49,333 nt of DNA. Source: Glomus cerebriforme. Taxonomy: Eukaryota > Glomeromycota > Glomeromycetes > Glomerales > Glomeraceae. The DNA lies in the NCBI GenBank assembly GCA_003550305.1, contig QKYT01000080.1:112651-161983 (forward strand). The letters run 5' to 3'. The notes beneath the pieces were generated by a model. The model did no database searches and had not been told where the DNA came from. It was given only the letters and a program-made list of their open reading frames with translations. Positions 22,145 to 34,200 of this stretch are shown piece after piece (position 1 is the stretch's first letter; each line of letters begins with the position of its first letter). Both the position numbers and the translations under genes were made by a program.

Positions 22145-22778
22145 TATGAATGGTAAAAACGCGTTTTATTGAAGCTGCTAATGAAGGATAATATAAAAAA
22201 AATGCCTTGAAGCTAAACTTCGCGTGTAATTACGTCCTTAAAAATGAACTATTTAATGACTATACTATTAGTAACAATGATTGTAATAAATTCGTCGTCT
22301 CTGAATTTGGTCTTTGCTCTCGTGATTATTACATGAACCAATAGTATTCATTTCGTTTGCTAATTAGGAACACGTGGCAATCATACGGCTGTATCTGATA
22401 TGTACTGTACAGTACGAGAATATTGACTTTTCGGTTCACATAAAAACTATCTTAAAATTACTTCGTTCTACTTTATAATATAATTCAATCATTCCTTAGG
22501 TTGATCCTTAGATTGATCGTTAAATACTCTTATGTAATTCGTTACCTATAAAACCGCTCCAACGCATTTGATTATTTGCGACGTTAAATTGGCTATGCAA
22601 TCGTCGAAGATGATGCAAAAACATTTAAATTCGATCATAAATTTACGATAATAAACATCTTAAATTATTGAAGGCGAATGAGCATTTTTTTTAGCTCATA
22701 TTTCTGATTAGCAAACCAATATAATATACAAATATTCTTTACGAAAAAAAACTGTCTTAAACGGAGGTAACGGTTTCA
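22145..22778. other. Intergenic, upstream of RAD50
   Basis: No ORF. It holds a perfect 14 bp palindrome GTACTGTACAGTAC at 22402-22415 and must contain the RAD50 promoter, but no recognisable element can be assigned. Confidence 0.45.
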
Positions 22779-24085
22779 CTAAATGGCGTCATAAAGGACA
22801 CCGAAAGCCTTTTGGCTTACTTCTTCCTTGGTTCGAAAGTACGTCCGATCAGACGTGAACATCCGACCATCGATACGGAGAACACTTATCACACTTCCAT
22901 ATCTATAATGATATTCTTTTTCCAGTGCCTCTTCTGGTAAAGATCGTTTACAAGCGCAGTAAAGCTCAATCTTGGAACCAGCCAGTATGGATGGCCGGTT
23001 CTATTTCCACGAACCGCTTCAGTTCTCGGCTTAGGAAACGCTTGTGTTACTATTTGCTGCGCGGAAACATCTACTAATTGAGTCAGTGGCAATCCTGGTA
23101 AACCGACTCCATTCATCGCTGGCGAATGATTAACGTTTGGAGGCAATGGGAATCCCGGAGGCAAAACCTCGACATCTTCGATGCTTCGTTGTATTGCATT
23201 TCTTTTCCATGGGCTTTTGAAGATATTGCCGCAGTAGCTGCGGCTTCGGTGGTGACTTTTGATAGTTTTGGGAGGTCCGATCTTGATATTATATTTCACA
23301 AGTTCATGCAGAACTCTTTATATAAAGCTTGAAAAGCTATATAGGCAGCGTGATTTTTGGCGTCCCCCTTATATCGCCAATTCTTGTCGCCCACGAAAGA
23401 CTGTTTGCCGATATTTACAGTGAAATAGTATCCTCTTTCATTTTCATGTTGTATCTAGGTCGGGTTGTCAAGATGATGAAATTGGCAGAACTCAAGCAAC
23501 TTGGCACTTTCTGACTTTGATAAATTCTTTTCGCGGTCATTCCACTGTTTGGAAATCGGGACGATATGCTGCTTCTTGTTAATGTTAATTCTCGAGATTG
23601 CTTTGTCGTCAATTCTATCCCAAAAATGACATACAAGTTCATGAGAGAAGGCAGTTTCACGAATACATTTGATGAGTTCCGGATACAAAACCGAGAGTTC
23701 TTTAACAGCTTTAGCAGCAGCCTCCTTCTTGGCATCCTTCTCAGTATATTTCTCGCTTAATTCTCAGTGTTTATCAAGAAAACGAAGATGAATCATTTTC
23801 TTTGAGGCTGCCCTTTCTCTAATATATATTCAGGAGCCGGCGCGTTAATTTTTGTTGAAAATGTTTCAAAATGGTAACTGGATGTAGCCCCAACATAATA
23901 GAAGAGAGTTCTTATTGTTCTTGATGCGGTTCATCCTGAGAAGAAAGTTGAGGTCTTAAAGGAATAACATTATGCACTTGAGCTCTCTTTGACTTCGAAA
24001 TAGGACGCGCAAGAATAAGGCCTGGATCTTTGGTTTGAATTGCGAGCCTCTTATACTCTGAACTTAGCTTGGCGTCCTTTAGCAT
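22779..24085 (-). pseudogene. Broken gene with three dsRNA-binding domains
   Basis: Coding-quality pieces lie in shifting frames on the minus strand. (a) 24085-23912: an open 57-residue piece starting MLKDAKLSSEYKRLAIQTKD. (b) ~23,890-23,700: KINAPAPEYILEKGQPQRK, stop, frameshift, then KYTEKDAKKEAAAKAVKEL, a first dsRBD. (c) ~23,510-23,300: SAKLLEFCQFHH, TAG, then TVNIGKQSFVGDKNWRYKGD and AKNHAAYIAFQALYKEF, a second dsRBD. (d) TGA, a Thr/Ala-rich linker, frameshift. (e) ~22,985-22,779: RLSFTALVNDLYQKRHW, frameshift at an A5 run, then VLRIDGRMFTSDRTYFRTKE and ending VLYDAI, a third dsRBD. At least two stops and three frameshifts have no splice-site explanation. Each domain keeps the beta-beta-beta-alpha pattern with the basic AKNHAA/AKKEAA helix. 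Decay appears recent; sequencing errors in the draft are the alternative. Confidence 0.75.
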
Positions 24086-24343
24086 TGAAAGCGTGTTCTT
24101 GTGATTGAGTGAAGTAGAAGATCAGCGACGGAGTTTTTGATTTAAAAGGCGTTCTTTAGAATTGAAATTTTTTTTGTGAATGAGAGAAGCAAAAGATCGC
24201 CCGACGCAGTTTTATGATTCGAAAGCCGCAGCAATTTTACGGGAGTCACATGATAACTTTTTTTTTTTATTTTTTATTTTTGCTCTAATACAGATTTTGC
24301 AATTTCTTTATCTCACAAATTATCAATATTCTCGACTATCATC
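24086..24343. promoter_or_regulatory. Likely divergent promoter region before eL24
   Basis: It lies between the 5' end of the broken dsRBD gene (minus) and eL24 (plus). It contains a GGGAGTCACATGA motif, a T-tract near 24,255, and two short direct repeats related to GTGAATGAGAGAAGCAAAAGA and GTGATTGAGTGAAGTAGAAGA. Promoter function is inferred from position. Confidence 0.4.
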
Positions 24344-25150
24344 ATGAAGTATGTATTGATTTATTCATTTATTATATTTATGACTGGTAATATAACAAGG
24401 AATGGGAGTATAATACTAAATGAGCTTTCTTTTAAAATTTCCATATTAGAATTGAGAGCGATTCTTTCAGTAGCCACAAGATCTACCCGGGCAAAGGCAA
24501 ACTTTACGTTCGGTCAGATAATAGGGTTAGGCTTCTTAATTTCTAGGAATAGTGATATATTTTAAGTACTGGATTGTGATGGATGAAAATTATCATACGA
24601 AATAAAAAAAATTACACTGGTTGCAATTTATCTGATTGAAGAATTCTGGATTCATTTCATACAATTTGTATTTTAATATTAGGTCTTTCGATTTGTTGGA
24701 TCAAAATCTGAATCTTTATTCTTACAACGAAAGAATCCACGCAAAATAAGTTGGACACAAGTTTATCGTCGTATGCATAAAAAAGGTATTACTGAAGAAG
24801 TTGCAAAAAAACGTACACGTCGTACTGTTAAACATCAAAGAGCTATTGTTGGTGCATCATGGGAAGCTATACGTGCTAAACGAAATCAAAAACCTGAAGT
24901 AAGAGAAGCTGCTAGAGCAGCAGCCGTACGTGAAGCTAAAGAGAAAAAGAAAGCTGATCAGGCAAAAAGAAAAGCCGAAAAAGCTAAGGTTTGGGAATTT
25001 TATTTAAAATGGGTTTCTAAAATAATTTGTATCTAAGTTTATGTATTTAATTATTATAAGATTGCTCAAGCCGCTTCTCGTGGACAACCTAAAATTTCTA
25101 AGCAACAAGCTCGTGGTTCTCATCAAAAAGTTGCTGGAAAGAGTCGTTAA
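24344..25150 (+). CDS. RPL24: 60S ribosomal protein eL24
   Basis: A structural protein of the large cytosolic ribosomal subunit. Four exons: 24344-24348, 24450-24525, 24683-24988, 25061-25150, giving 158 residues, the family's normal size. Exon 1 is only ATG plus two bases, followed by GTATGT. The joined N terminus reads [20 protein letters not shown] then [11 protein letters not shown], and continues through [18 protein letters not shown], all hallmark eL24 sequence. The C-terminal half is a Lys/Ala/Arg-rich helix ([20 protein letters not shown]). An ORF finder starting at the Met of exon 3 would lose the conserved first 60 residues. Ribosomal protein genes with a tiny first exon are typical of fungi. 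Confidence 0.95.
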
Positions 25151-25736
25151 ACAAAAATTTACAATTAATTATATTTTCTTTATAGCTGATAATTAGATAT
25201 CTTTTACCATAATAAAGTTATTTTATTATACTCGATTTGATTAAGTTTTTCTATTTATTCGTCACTGTTCATAGAACATAAATACACATGTGCTCATGAA
25301 TTTAACCTGTTACTATCACCTATATGGGGTGTTACAAATTAGCGGTGATAAAATATATTTCACCAGAATTTGATTTTGATTCTATTAAAATAACATTACA
25401 CCAGTGTAATATCGAATTGATGTAATGTGCCGTATATAATGTATAACCTGTATAATTAATTGCTGCGGAAAAAACGCGTTATGATGGCTTTTTTTTTTTT
25501 TTTTACGTTTTTGTGAAATCTACACTAACATCAAGGTTTATTATTAAATACGCGTTTTCGCAAACGACGCGTTTTTCGTATTCGAACGCGTAAATTTAAA
25601 CAACTTCTTTGGGGTACACCCCATTTTACGATTTATGTTTGAAAGATATTTAAACCCTTCGTTTTGGTCGATTTCCATTACAATTAATTTTCTCTGTTTT
25701 TTCCAGAAATTCACATTATGTATATCTTGTTAAAAA
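25151..25736. other. Intergenic, eL24 to C2H2 gene
   Basis: No ORF. It contains an ATTACACCAGTGTAAT palindrome near 25,395, a T20 tract near 25,490, and ACGCGTTTT/AAAACGCG-like repeats near 25,475 and 25,545-25,590. A probable small decayed repeat plus the promoter of the downstream gene. Confidence 0.45.
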
Positions 25737-27069
25737 ATGTCTGCAACCAATAACTCAATCTTCTTTTCGTCACTTGATGATGTTTCTTTATCTCCTTTGA
25801 GACTTTCCAACCTTGACTCTCAAGGACAAGCACAGCCAAAATCTTTCCCTATCCTATTGCAGCCTAAACTTCAGAGACCTGCTCCTTTTTCATTATTGGA
25901 GCCAGCACAAAGCTGTCCAAGAACTTTCTTGATTCAAGAACTTGATTTTAGTTTTGTATCTAATACGGCTCTAAAACCATATAATGAACGTACTTCTGTT
26001 GTGATTGACCAAGCGTGGGCTCATACGTCAACGACACCAATTTCATACACAGCCGGACACACCATTCATAAAGACGCGTGGAAAGCTCGAGTAACTCCTA
26101 TATCACAACGCAATACTGTTAGTCCTGTGTACCAACTTTTGGATAATACGTCTCCTGGATCTTCACCAGTTCAAAAACATTCTCCTGTTGCTCCTAATAA
26201 AGAGTGTTCACATAACAACACTAATATTAACTCTGGTACTTTGCAAGGACCTACTCCCATGGTTGAATGTCGTTATTCTGAGCATGGATTTAACCGACTT
26301 CACACACCTCAAGGTTCATCAGCTCGCTCTTCATTCGATGCTGATCAAAGTTGGCTACATATATCACCTATGGAAGGTTATGCACAACTTCCTCCAATGA
26401 TGATTTCTGATCAGGAGTTAGACCAAATTCAAAGACGACCTTCAACTATAATCCCCGAGCATGAGATTAACCATCAGTCTAATAAACAGCATCATATGCA
26501 ATGCCTTATGCAATCTTGCTCACAAGCTGAATTAGCATCAACTACTCTTCTGACATTCAATCAACGTCTAAAACAAGAACAATCAAATAAAGAGAATGAA
26601 TTTGAGGGTAAAGAATTTGCATGTTCTGAGTGTGATAAGATATACAAAGGAAAGAATGCGCGCTCGATTTTGCGTCGACATCTTAAAGATAAACATAAGA
26701 TCGAACAACCAAGAGGCACACGTTGGGACAATGACCCAAATCGTCCTAAAACAGATGAAGAACGACGACAAAGAATGTTGGAGTCAAAGCGAAGGTATAA
26801 TATGTTTATATGTTTTGTTGTAGTTTATGATTGCATATAAGGTTTACTCATTTGTTTTATTATAATCATTAACTTATAGATCTGCATTAAAGGCTCGTGA
26901 AAGGAAAAACAACCAAAGAGCCATAATGCAACAATCCAACAACAGCCAACCAGGATCACGACAAAGCGATCTTTATCCTGCATCAAAAGCAGAACTCTCG
27001 TTGATATTGTCCCCGCCACGAACACCAAGAAATTTATGTTCATCACCAGTACATTACAAAATTCAGTAG
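25737..27069 (+). CDS. C2H2-type zinc finger protein, likely transcription regulator
   Basis: Two exons, 25737-26794 and 26880-27069, joined AG|A in frame, giving 415 residues. The first ~280 residues are Ser/Pro/Gln/Thr-rich and look disordered, as in fungal activators. One zinc finger is visible: Cys296, Cys299, His315, His320, in ACSECDKIYKGKNARSILRR then HLKDKH. The Cys-His spacing is 15 rather than the usual 12. It is followed by a basic block RGTRWDNDPNRPKTDEERRQ and RSALKARERKNNQRA, likely a DNA-contacting or nuclear localisation segment that crosses the intron. The C terminus has SP-rich phosphosite-like motifs (LSPPRTPR). I recognise the class but not an orthologue. Without the second exon the frame would end in an intron-derived tail. 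Confidence 0.85.
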
Positions 27070-28568
27070 GAAGTTCCCGTGGGTAGACATAGTTTTCATT
27101 TTGCAACTAACAAAATGGTTGATTGCAAGAAAAGGAAATGATGTTTTTTGTTTACAAATTTATTTCCTTTAATTTTTATGAACAATTCTTTTACGACTTT
27201 AAATCTATTTTTCCTATTGCAAGAACATTTGTAAAATAATAATAATATAATAATAATAAAAAACAAAAACACGCTAGGGAATTAGTTGATCCGCCTATCG
27301 AAAAATTTTAAACATATTTTTGTACGATTAGTATATATGGATGATTGTATTATATAATCCTGGACACAAAAAATCAAAATTTTTTAAGTATTTATATTAA
27401 AAAAAAATCAATAAATAAAAAAAAGTTAATTTCTTTTTATTTTTATATATCGAGATTATATTTTAAAAAGTGTAAGGTTGACTTTAACAAAATACAGTAA
27501 CATATGCTACACATAATTAAAATTTAAATATAGGGTTTCATTTTTTCGCTATAAACAAATCCATTAATTTTTGTTCGATTCACTAAAAAATTTTATGAAA
27601 AATATTACAAAATTACATTTTTTTTATTAAAGTATTTAATGTAATTAATTCTTATAAATTTAAAAATTTTGCAAAATCTTTCAATTAGTTAAATTTTAGT
27701 TTATAAATTTGCGCTACTTTTTTTTTGTCTCGTAAAATATCAACTAGAAGTCTTAGAATTTCTATATCTGATATATATACTTTTGGATATACTATATACT
27801 AATATATTCTATAAAAAAAAAAATTTATTTTTGCTTTAATAACTTCAAAAATTGTAAAAATCATATAAATTTCCTATTTTTTTTTTTGCATTAAAACTAT
27901 GCTGCATCGCTCCTAAATTATATATTCTGAATATATATATTTTAAGTCTATCATTCATATGCGGATTATAGTAAAATCATATTTCTAGCATTAATAGCAT
28001 TGATATTTCATTCACAATATTGATTATCCATAATTATATTTATTCAACACTCTTTTTTTAATTAGTACCGGGTATTTCCGCAAGTACTGTATGTAGTCAG
28101 CGGTAATATTTTTAGGGACTTTCTAATAAGAATCCGAAGTTGAAATTTAGTAAAGGTCTTAGATTAGTTTTTTTGTTTTGTTTTTTTGTTGTTAGAACGT
28201 TTATTGGGACCTAAGAGACATTTTTAGCTAGAGAAGTATATGTAAAGAGCACAAAATAATAAATTTTACGATCGAATGTATATTTCAGCCCGGACCGGCC
28301 CAGATTTGAAAATATACATTCCATGCCAGCCCGGCCCGGCCCGGATTAAAAAATATGAAGACCCGGAATTTTTAAACTATGAAATTATGGCTAATTATTT
28401 GGTACTCATTACTCATTACTGTATCTGTTATGTAGGATAACATTTATCACGTGGCTCCTTAAAATTGAAATATGTGACGCAAATTCTACGATAAAAAAAT
28501 ACGCGTTTTTCCGTTTTTATTTCTTTTTAACCTCTTTAACATTTGTAAATTGTAATTGCATAGTAAGT

Positions 28569-28599
<31 letters not shown>

Positions 28600-28644
28600 T
28601 AGCATAAGCTATAAGTAAGGTTAATTTTACGCGTTTACAGGAGA
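27070..28644. other. Gene-free AT-rich interval with a CCCGG patch
   Basis: 1.6 kb without a coding frame. It is mostly A/T homopolymer-rich and includes the 3' UTR of the C2H2 gene and the promoter of the TPX2 gene. The exception is a small GC-rich repeat patch at 28,288-28,340, annotated separately. Confidence 0.5.
28288..28370. repeat. CCCGG-rich low-complexity patch
   Basis: Short overlapping CCCGG/GGCCCGG words (CAGCCCGGACCGGCCCAG, then AGCCCGGCCCGGCCCGG) sit in otherwise A/T-rich DNA. The two blocks look like repeats of one unit separated by TGAAAATATACATTCC. The origin is unknown. Confidence 0.7.
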
Positions 28645-31027
28645 ATGAAGTTCGAAAGCCTTTTGAAGTCAAATGATATTAAGACACCACAGATGTCACA
28701 CTCGAGTCTAAGTTCGCCAGGCACTTCAAAAACATTTTCTTTCGTTGCACCACATTATAAGGACTTTGTTAACGACGTAACTCTTGGTGAAGGAGACTCT
28801 TTTTTTGGTACAATAAACTTTAGATTCGTATGTGTTTTACAAATTCAGTTAATATATCAATCACGCGTTTTACTATATAACACAGGTTCTGCAATAAGAT
28901 TGACAAGTTGCGCAATCGGAAGACAACCCCTTTTTACACCATCAAAAAAAGTTTCATTCACTCCAATACTGAATGAAATTAATGGTTTACAGCATCGATC
29001 AAGTCTGATTAATTCAAAGGAAGATAATGATGCTAAAATTATAATAGAAAAGCTTACTATAAAGAGCCCTTTGAGAGAACCAAAGAAAATAAAATTTCTT
29101 GAAAGTAATCCTAATATAAAGGATGGTGCTGATAAAGACAATGTGTCACCAGTTATAAAAGTTGTGAAAGGAGCTGTAAACAAAGCTAATAGTAAACCTA
29201 CTAATATTACTAAGCAAATTACAATTCCAAAAGAATTCAATTTTTCTAAACGTCTTGATAAACCATTACGCGTGAAAAATTATCCTACGCGTAAGTCTCA
29301 AGGCATTCGGGTATGCATATTCATATAATATTTATTCATTTTTTTGTAAGAATCAAGTGATCAATATCTTTATTATTTTAAGAAACGGCAACCTGTAAAG
29401 AAACTTGGCACAGATTTGACAGTTCCTAAACCTTTTAGATTTCACATGAGAAACCGTTCTAATGCAATCAATAAATATTCACCCAAATCGCCATTCATTT
29501 CATTAGCTGAGCGAATACAACAATTTTTGGAGAAAACTCCTGACAGATTCAAATCAAAGGTTGTGGCAATGAAAGTAAGAGAACATGTATGATTCGGGAC
29601 AAAAATTGACCTGATAAATTTAGTTAAAAAATTATATTTTATAGCCTGCTTCGAATTATGTCAATCCTCCTACAAAAGCAAAGTCTCCATTCTTACGCAC
29701 TAAATTAAGAGCAGAAAAGATAAAGTGGGTTTGACTATATAAAAGGCTTCCCATTTTCATATGTTAACCAATTTATGGTAATTTGTATAGGTTATTGAAT
29801 AAGGAAAAAGAGAAACGAGAGGTTAATAATGATAAAGTGAAATCAAAACCGGTTAATTCGAGTGTAAATATTCTTGTTTTCATTTGACTCTATAAGAATA
29901 ATACAATTATTAACAAAAATCTAAATTGTATAGAATGTCAAATCTGGACGTGTTAAAATAACTAAGCCGGAAATCACAATACCAATATCTCCGCTCACAA
30001 CAAGAACCAAACCACTAAAGCAAAAACTTCCATCATCACCTCATATTGTTAAAGCAAATCCGGTATCTCAATTTAAAGAACCCTTTAAGCCTGTTGTAAC
30101 ACATCGAAAAATGGATCTTCCTAAATATTCTCTTCCGGGAGAAGAAATTTCACAACATAAAGCAGAAATAAGAGAAGCAAAGTTAAAAAAAGAAGCCCGA
30201 GAGCAAGAAGAGGCGCGTAAATTTAAAGCTCGGCCACTTCCTAGTGATTCACCTGACGTGGGTTATTTTATTATAATGTTAATTTTAAAATAAAAAATTT
30301 ATATTTATATTCTGATTATTTTCTTATTGTAGACTTTGCCTCCTGTTTCTCCACTACCTACTACTGAGACAAAACCATTTAAATTACGGACTGAAATAAG
30401 AGGAGAGAAATATCAACAGTCCTTTCGCGAAACAATTACTAAATTAAACAAACGCGAAAAGGAAGATTTACTATTTCGTGCAAAACCGGTACCTAATTTG
30501 TCACCTTATCAACCCAAAAAATCGGATAAACCTTTAACGGAGATTGTTGAATTTAATCTCCATGCTGATGCACGTCTTGAGAAACGTAAAGCATATGACG
30601 AGCAGAGGAACTTACGTGAACAAGAAGAAAAAATACTAAAAGAACAGAAACAAAGAGAAGAGGAGGTATGCTATATATGTTTTATTTAAAATATGATGAT
30701 CGCAAGTAATTTGAAATACGAGTTAAAAATTGTAATCAGGTACGTAATCAACAACAAATTCGCCGGTTGAGAACCGAATTAGTACACCATGCTCAACCAA
30801 TCAAAAGATTTGCACCTATCAAAATAGAATATACAAACAGGAAAGTTACCAAACCAGTGTCACCACTGATTGGGGAAAAAAGACGTCAAAAATTACAAGC
30901 ATTAAAAGAAACTAATATTCGTAATGTGATGGCAGAGAACGTTTCAACAGCCAAAATAGTTCCTCAATCCAAAAATAACAATAGAAAGTTGCCAAAAAGG
31001 GTCGGAAAGGAAAACGTTTCAAATTAA
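28645..31027 (+). CDS. TPX2: TPX2-like spindle assembly factor
   Basis: TPX2 proteins bind microtubules, activate Aurora A and are held inactive by importin until RanGTP releases them. Exons: 28645-28807, 28886-29310, 29383-29574, 29645-29724, 29791-29863, 29934-30257, 30333-30665, 30740-31027, all in frame, giving 625 residues. The first intron (78 nt) has no stop, so a 651-residue retained form is possible. Family marks: repeated importin-region motifs ITIPKEFNFSKRLDKP and LTVPKPFRFHMRNR, then charged helices with FKARPLP and FRAKPVPNLSPYQPKK, and the TPX2 C-terminal signature RLRTELVHHAQPIKRF then VTKPVSPLIGEKRRQKL. Basic and mostly disordered, as expected. Whether the N terminus binds Aurora A cannot be judged. 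An ordinary start codon choice: first ATG after GGAGA. Confidence 0.9.
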
Positions 31028-31293
31028 GATCATATTTTCATTACTGTCTGTTTACATTACACTATATACAGTACATAATAGTATTGCTGCTTTTTTTTGA
31101 GTAAATTTTCGACTATAGTCACTGCATTGTACACACAATAATGTACTGTCTGTTAAATAAATAAATATTGACTGGAATTAGGTTTCTTATATTGAAAACT
31201 GAAAAATAATTTAGGATAGATTAATTTTGGCAAAATTTGAGTTATTCAATGATACTTTTATAATATACATCAGCACGTGCTGTTAAATTTACA

Positions 31294-34200
31294 ATGTCTT
31301 CACAAAAAAGTTCAGTTAATTCGTCGAAATACCTTCCAGTTGAAATATCTCCAAGCAACTTCTCTTCAGTAGAATCACTTTCTCAAGTCGAAACTCATTC
31401 CTCTCCTCACTCTCCCACAAACTTACTCTCACATTCGTCAGCCCTTCCGTATCCTTGCACACTCCCACTAGAATTTCATCGGCATATTCTTGAAGAATTG
31501 TTATCTGAGGATGGCTTACTTATATTAAGCCGTGGATTAGGCTTACGTAGAATAATATGTGCACTATTGAGAATTTATTCTGATAAAGAATCTTTAGTAA
31601 TATTATTGAATGCTAGTGGACATGAGTTAAACTGTATTAAAGAAGAAATTGCTGAATGTGGCGTTAAGAAACCCGGGCTTAGAGTTGTCAATAATGAAAC
31701 TAATTCTAAAGAAAGGTAAGTTCATGATAAATGAGAGGATAAGAAGAGTTGAAGGAAAAATTGGAAAAAAGAAAAAGGCGGTTGATAGTAGTGATTAGTT
31801 AGTGATATTAAAATTGTACTACTTGAGCGCTGCTCAAATATAGTATAATAACTGTGCGAGTGTTATTCGAATGACAAATTCGTTATCTACAGAATATATT
31901 ACTATATCAAAAAAATTTATATATGGAAAAGTATTATAATTAATATTAAAGTTTCCTTATTCATGTATATACTATAGATCAGAGTTGTATATTTCTGGTG
32001 GTATATTATCTATAACTTCAAGAATACTTATAATTGATCTTTTACAAAAACGTATACCATCTTATCTTATTACTGGAATTTTAGTTATGCATGCTGAAAG
32101 GTAGATGGTTTTAAGGAGTTTGAAAAGTTATTGATTTTATTTTTATTTGGAGAAGTTTCTTATTGAATTCGTTGAATTAATTTAACTTGTGGCGTGCTTC
32201 TTTTGCGTCAGGGTGAATGAAACTTCAACAGAAGCATTTATCTTGCGAATATTTAAAGAAGATAATAAGGTACATTAATTAATTTTGAATTGTTCCAATA
32301 TATAAATAAATTTTTTAGAATCCTTATGTTCCCACGTATCTTTTTTTATAGGAAGGATTTATTAAGGCATTTTCAGATTCTCCTGAATCGTTTATTTCTT
32401 CAGGATTATCACCTTTACAAACTACTCTTCAATTACTTCAATTACGTAAAGTTTTCTTATATCCGAGGTTTGTTTTACATTCAATTAACTAGTTTATTAA
32501 ATAAAATAACTTTTTACTTTTATTTAAACTAATCTTTCTTTACCTGTTCAATAAATTGGTCTTGATGTTATCTTACATATTTCTTAAACGCATTCTTATC
32601 CGAATTACGTTTACATCTTATCTTAATTTACTTGCACCACTAGATTTCATATGATAATAAGGGATTGTTTGGAACAGCGTAAAGCAGATGTAACAGAACT
32701 GTATCAATCTTTAAGCCCATCAATGAACGAAATTCAACAAGCTATTACTGAATGTATTGAAGCTTGTTTAAGTGAAATAAAAAAAGGGAATGGAAATTGG
32801 GTGAGTTAAGCTAGTCAGTTCTTTGTATTTATTTTCATGTGTAGTTCTTGAATATTTAATTAACCGAAAGCTCATACCGTTGGTTTAATTAATATTAATT
32901 TTTTAAGTTAGATGTCGATGATTTGTCAGTAGAAAATTCACTTTTTAGATCATTTGATGTAATAATAAAACAACAATTGGAGCCTGTTTGGCATCGTGTT
33001 AGTTCAAAAACCAAACTAATAACTAATGATTTAACTACGCTGAGAAAATTACTTGAGTATGTAATTGGTTCATAGTTTTCGTCAATCCTTTTTTATTTCG
33101 TTTTTTTTTTTTGGAATTTAACATATTTGGTAGAAAGATTATTAAATTAAATGGTCTAACTGACTGTTTGATTTTAAATGATAGATACTTGGTTAGTTAT
33201 GATTGTGTATCATTTAATAGTTTTTTAGAAACTATTATTACAAGCCAAACTCCCACTTCTGTGTTATCACAACAACAACAATCTCCTTGGTTATCCTTGG
33301 ACGCTGGAAATACAATATTCAGTGTAACTATATCATTATTTAAGTATTTTTTTTTAATAGTTAAAATTTAATTTATTTATATAAATTAATCGATTTTTGA
33401 CTTTAGGTAGCGAAAAGACGCGTATTCATCCGTACATCAACTACAAATCCCACAGATAGTTCTCAAAAAAATCCTTATTCATCATCAGAATTACCGCCAG
33501 GTGTACAACCTGTATTAGAAGAACTCCCAAAATGGAATTTATTAGCAGAAATATTACAAGAAATTGAATCAGATATAAGTCACACTACTACAACTTCAAG
33601 AGCTTCAGCTACTACCACACAAGGTTTATCTGAAGGAGAAAGTTTAAATCATTTTAACAACACTATATTGATAATGGTAGAAAATGAAAGAGAGTGTTCA
33701 CAACTAAGAGAATATTTATCAACTATGCATATAGCTGAACGACAAGGATTGAGTAAAGGTGGCGTTATTTTGAAGAGATTGTTGAAAAATTATTTTAAAT
33801 GGAAAAGTGGAATGAGTAAAGTGAATAAAAATTTATTTAATGAAAACGACAAAGAGAGTGATAATAGAGATGTAAATAATAATAATAATGGAAAAGGTAT
33901 GAAATTAAAATTTTTTATTTATATATAATTTCTTTAAAAAAATGAAAGATTAACATGTTTTGCTAGATGAACAATCAAAAAGAGGAATATTTCAACGTGG
34001 ACAACAACCACCTAATAAGAGAAGACGTGTACGTGGTGGATCAAGTACTGCTGCTACTTCTGCTATTTCTACAAGAAAAACGAATGCTAAAACTCTTGTG
34101 GAAGAAGCTCAAGAAATAGCGAATTTGTAATTATCAAAATTACAATTAAAGCCTAAAAACAAAGAGAACAAAAAAAAAATAAATTAATTCTTTGTTTTCA

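Noticed and set aside
22402..22415. 14 bp palindrome upstream of RAD50 as a regulator site
   Set aside because: A single occurrence; no second site or known motif to support it. Noted in the intergenic entry only.
26825..27106. 93-residue minus-strand ORF
   Set aside because: Antisense to exon 2 of the C2H2 gene.
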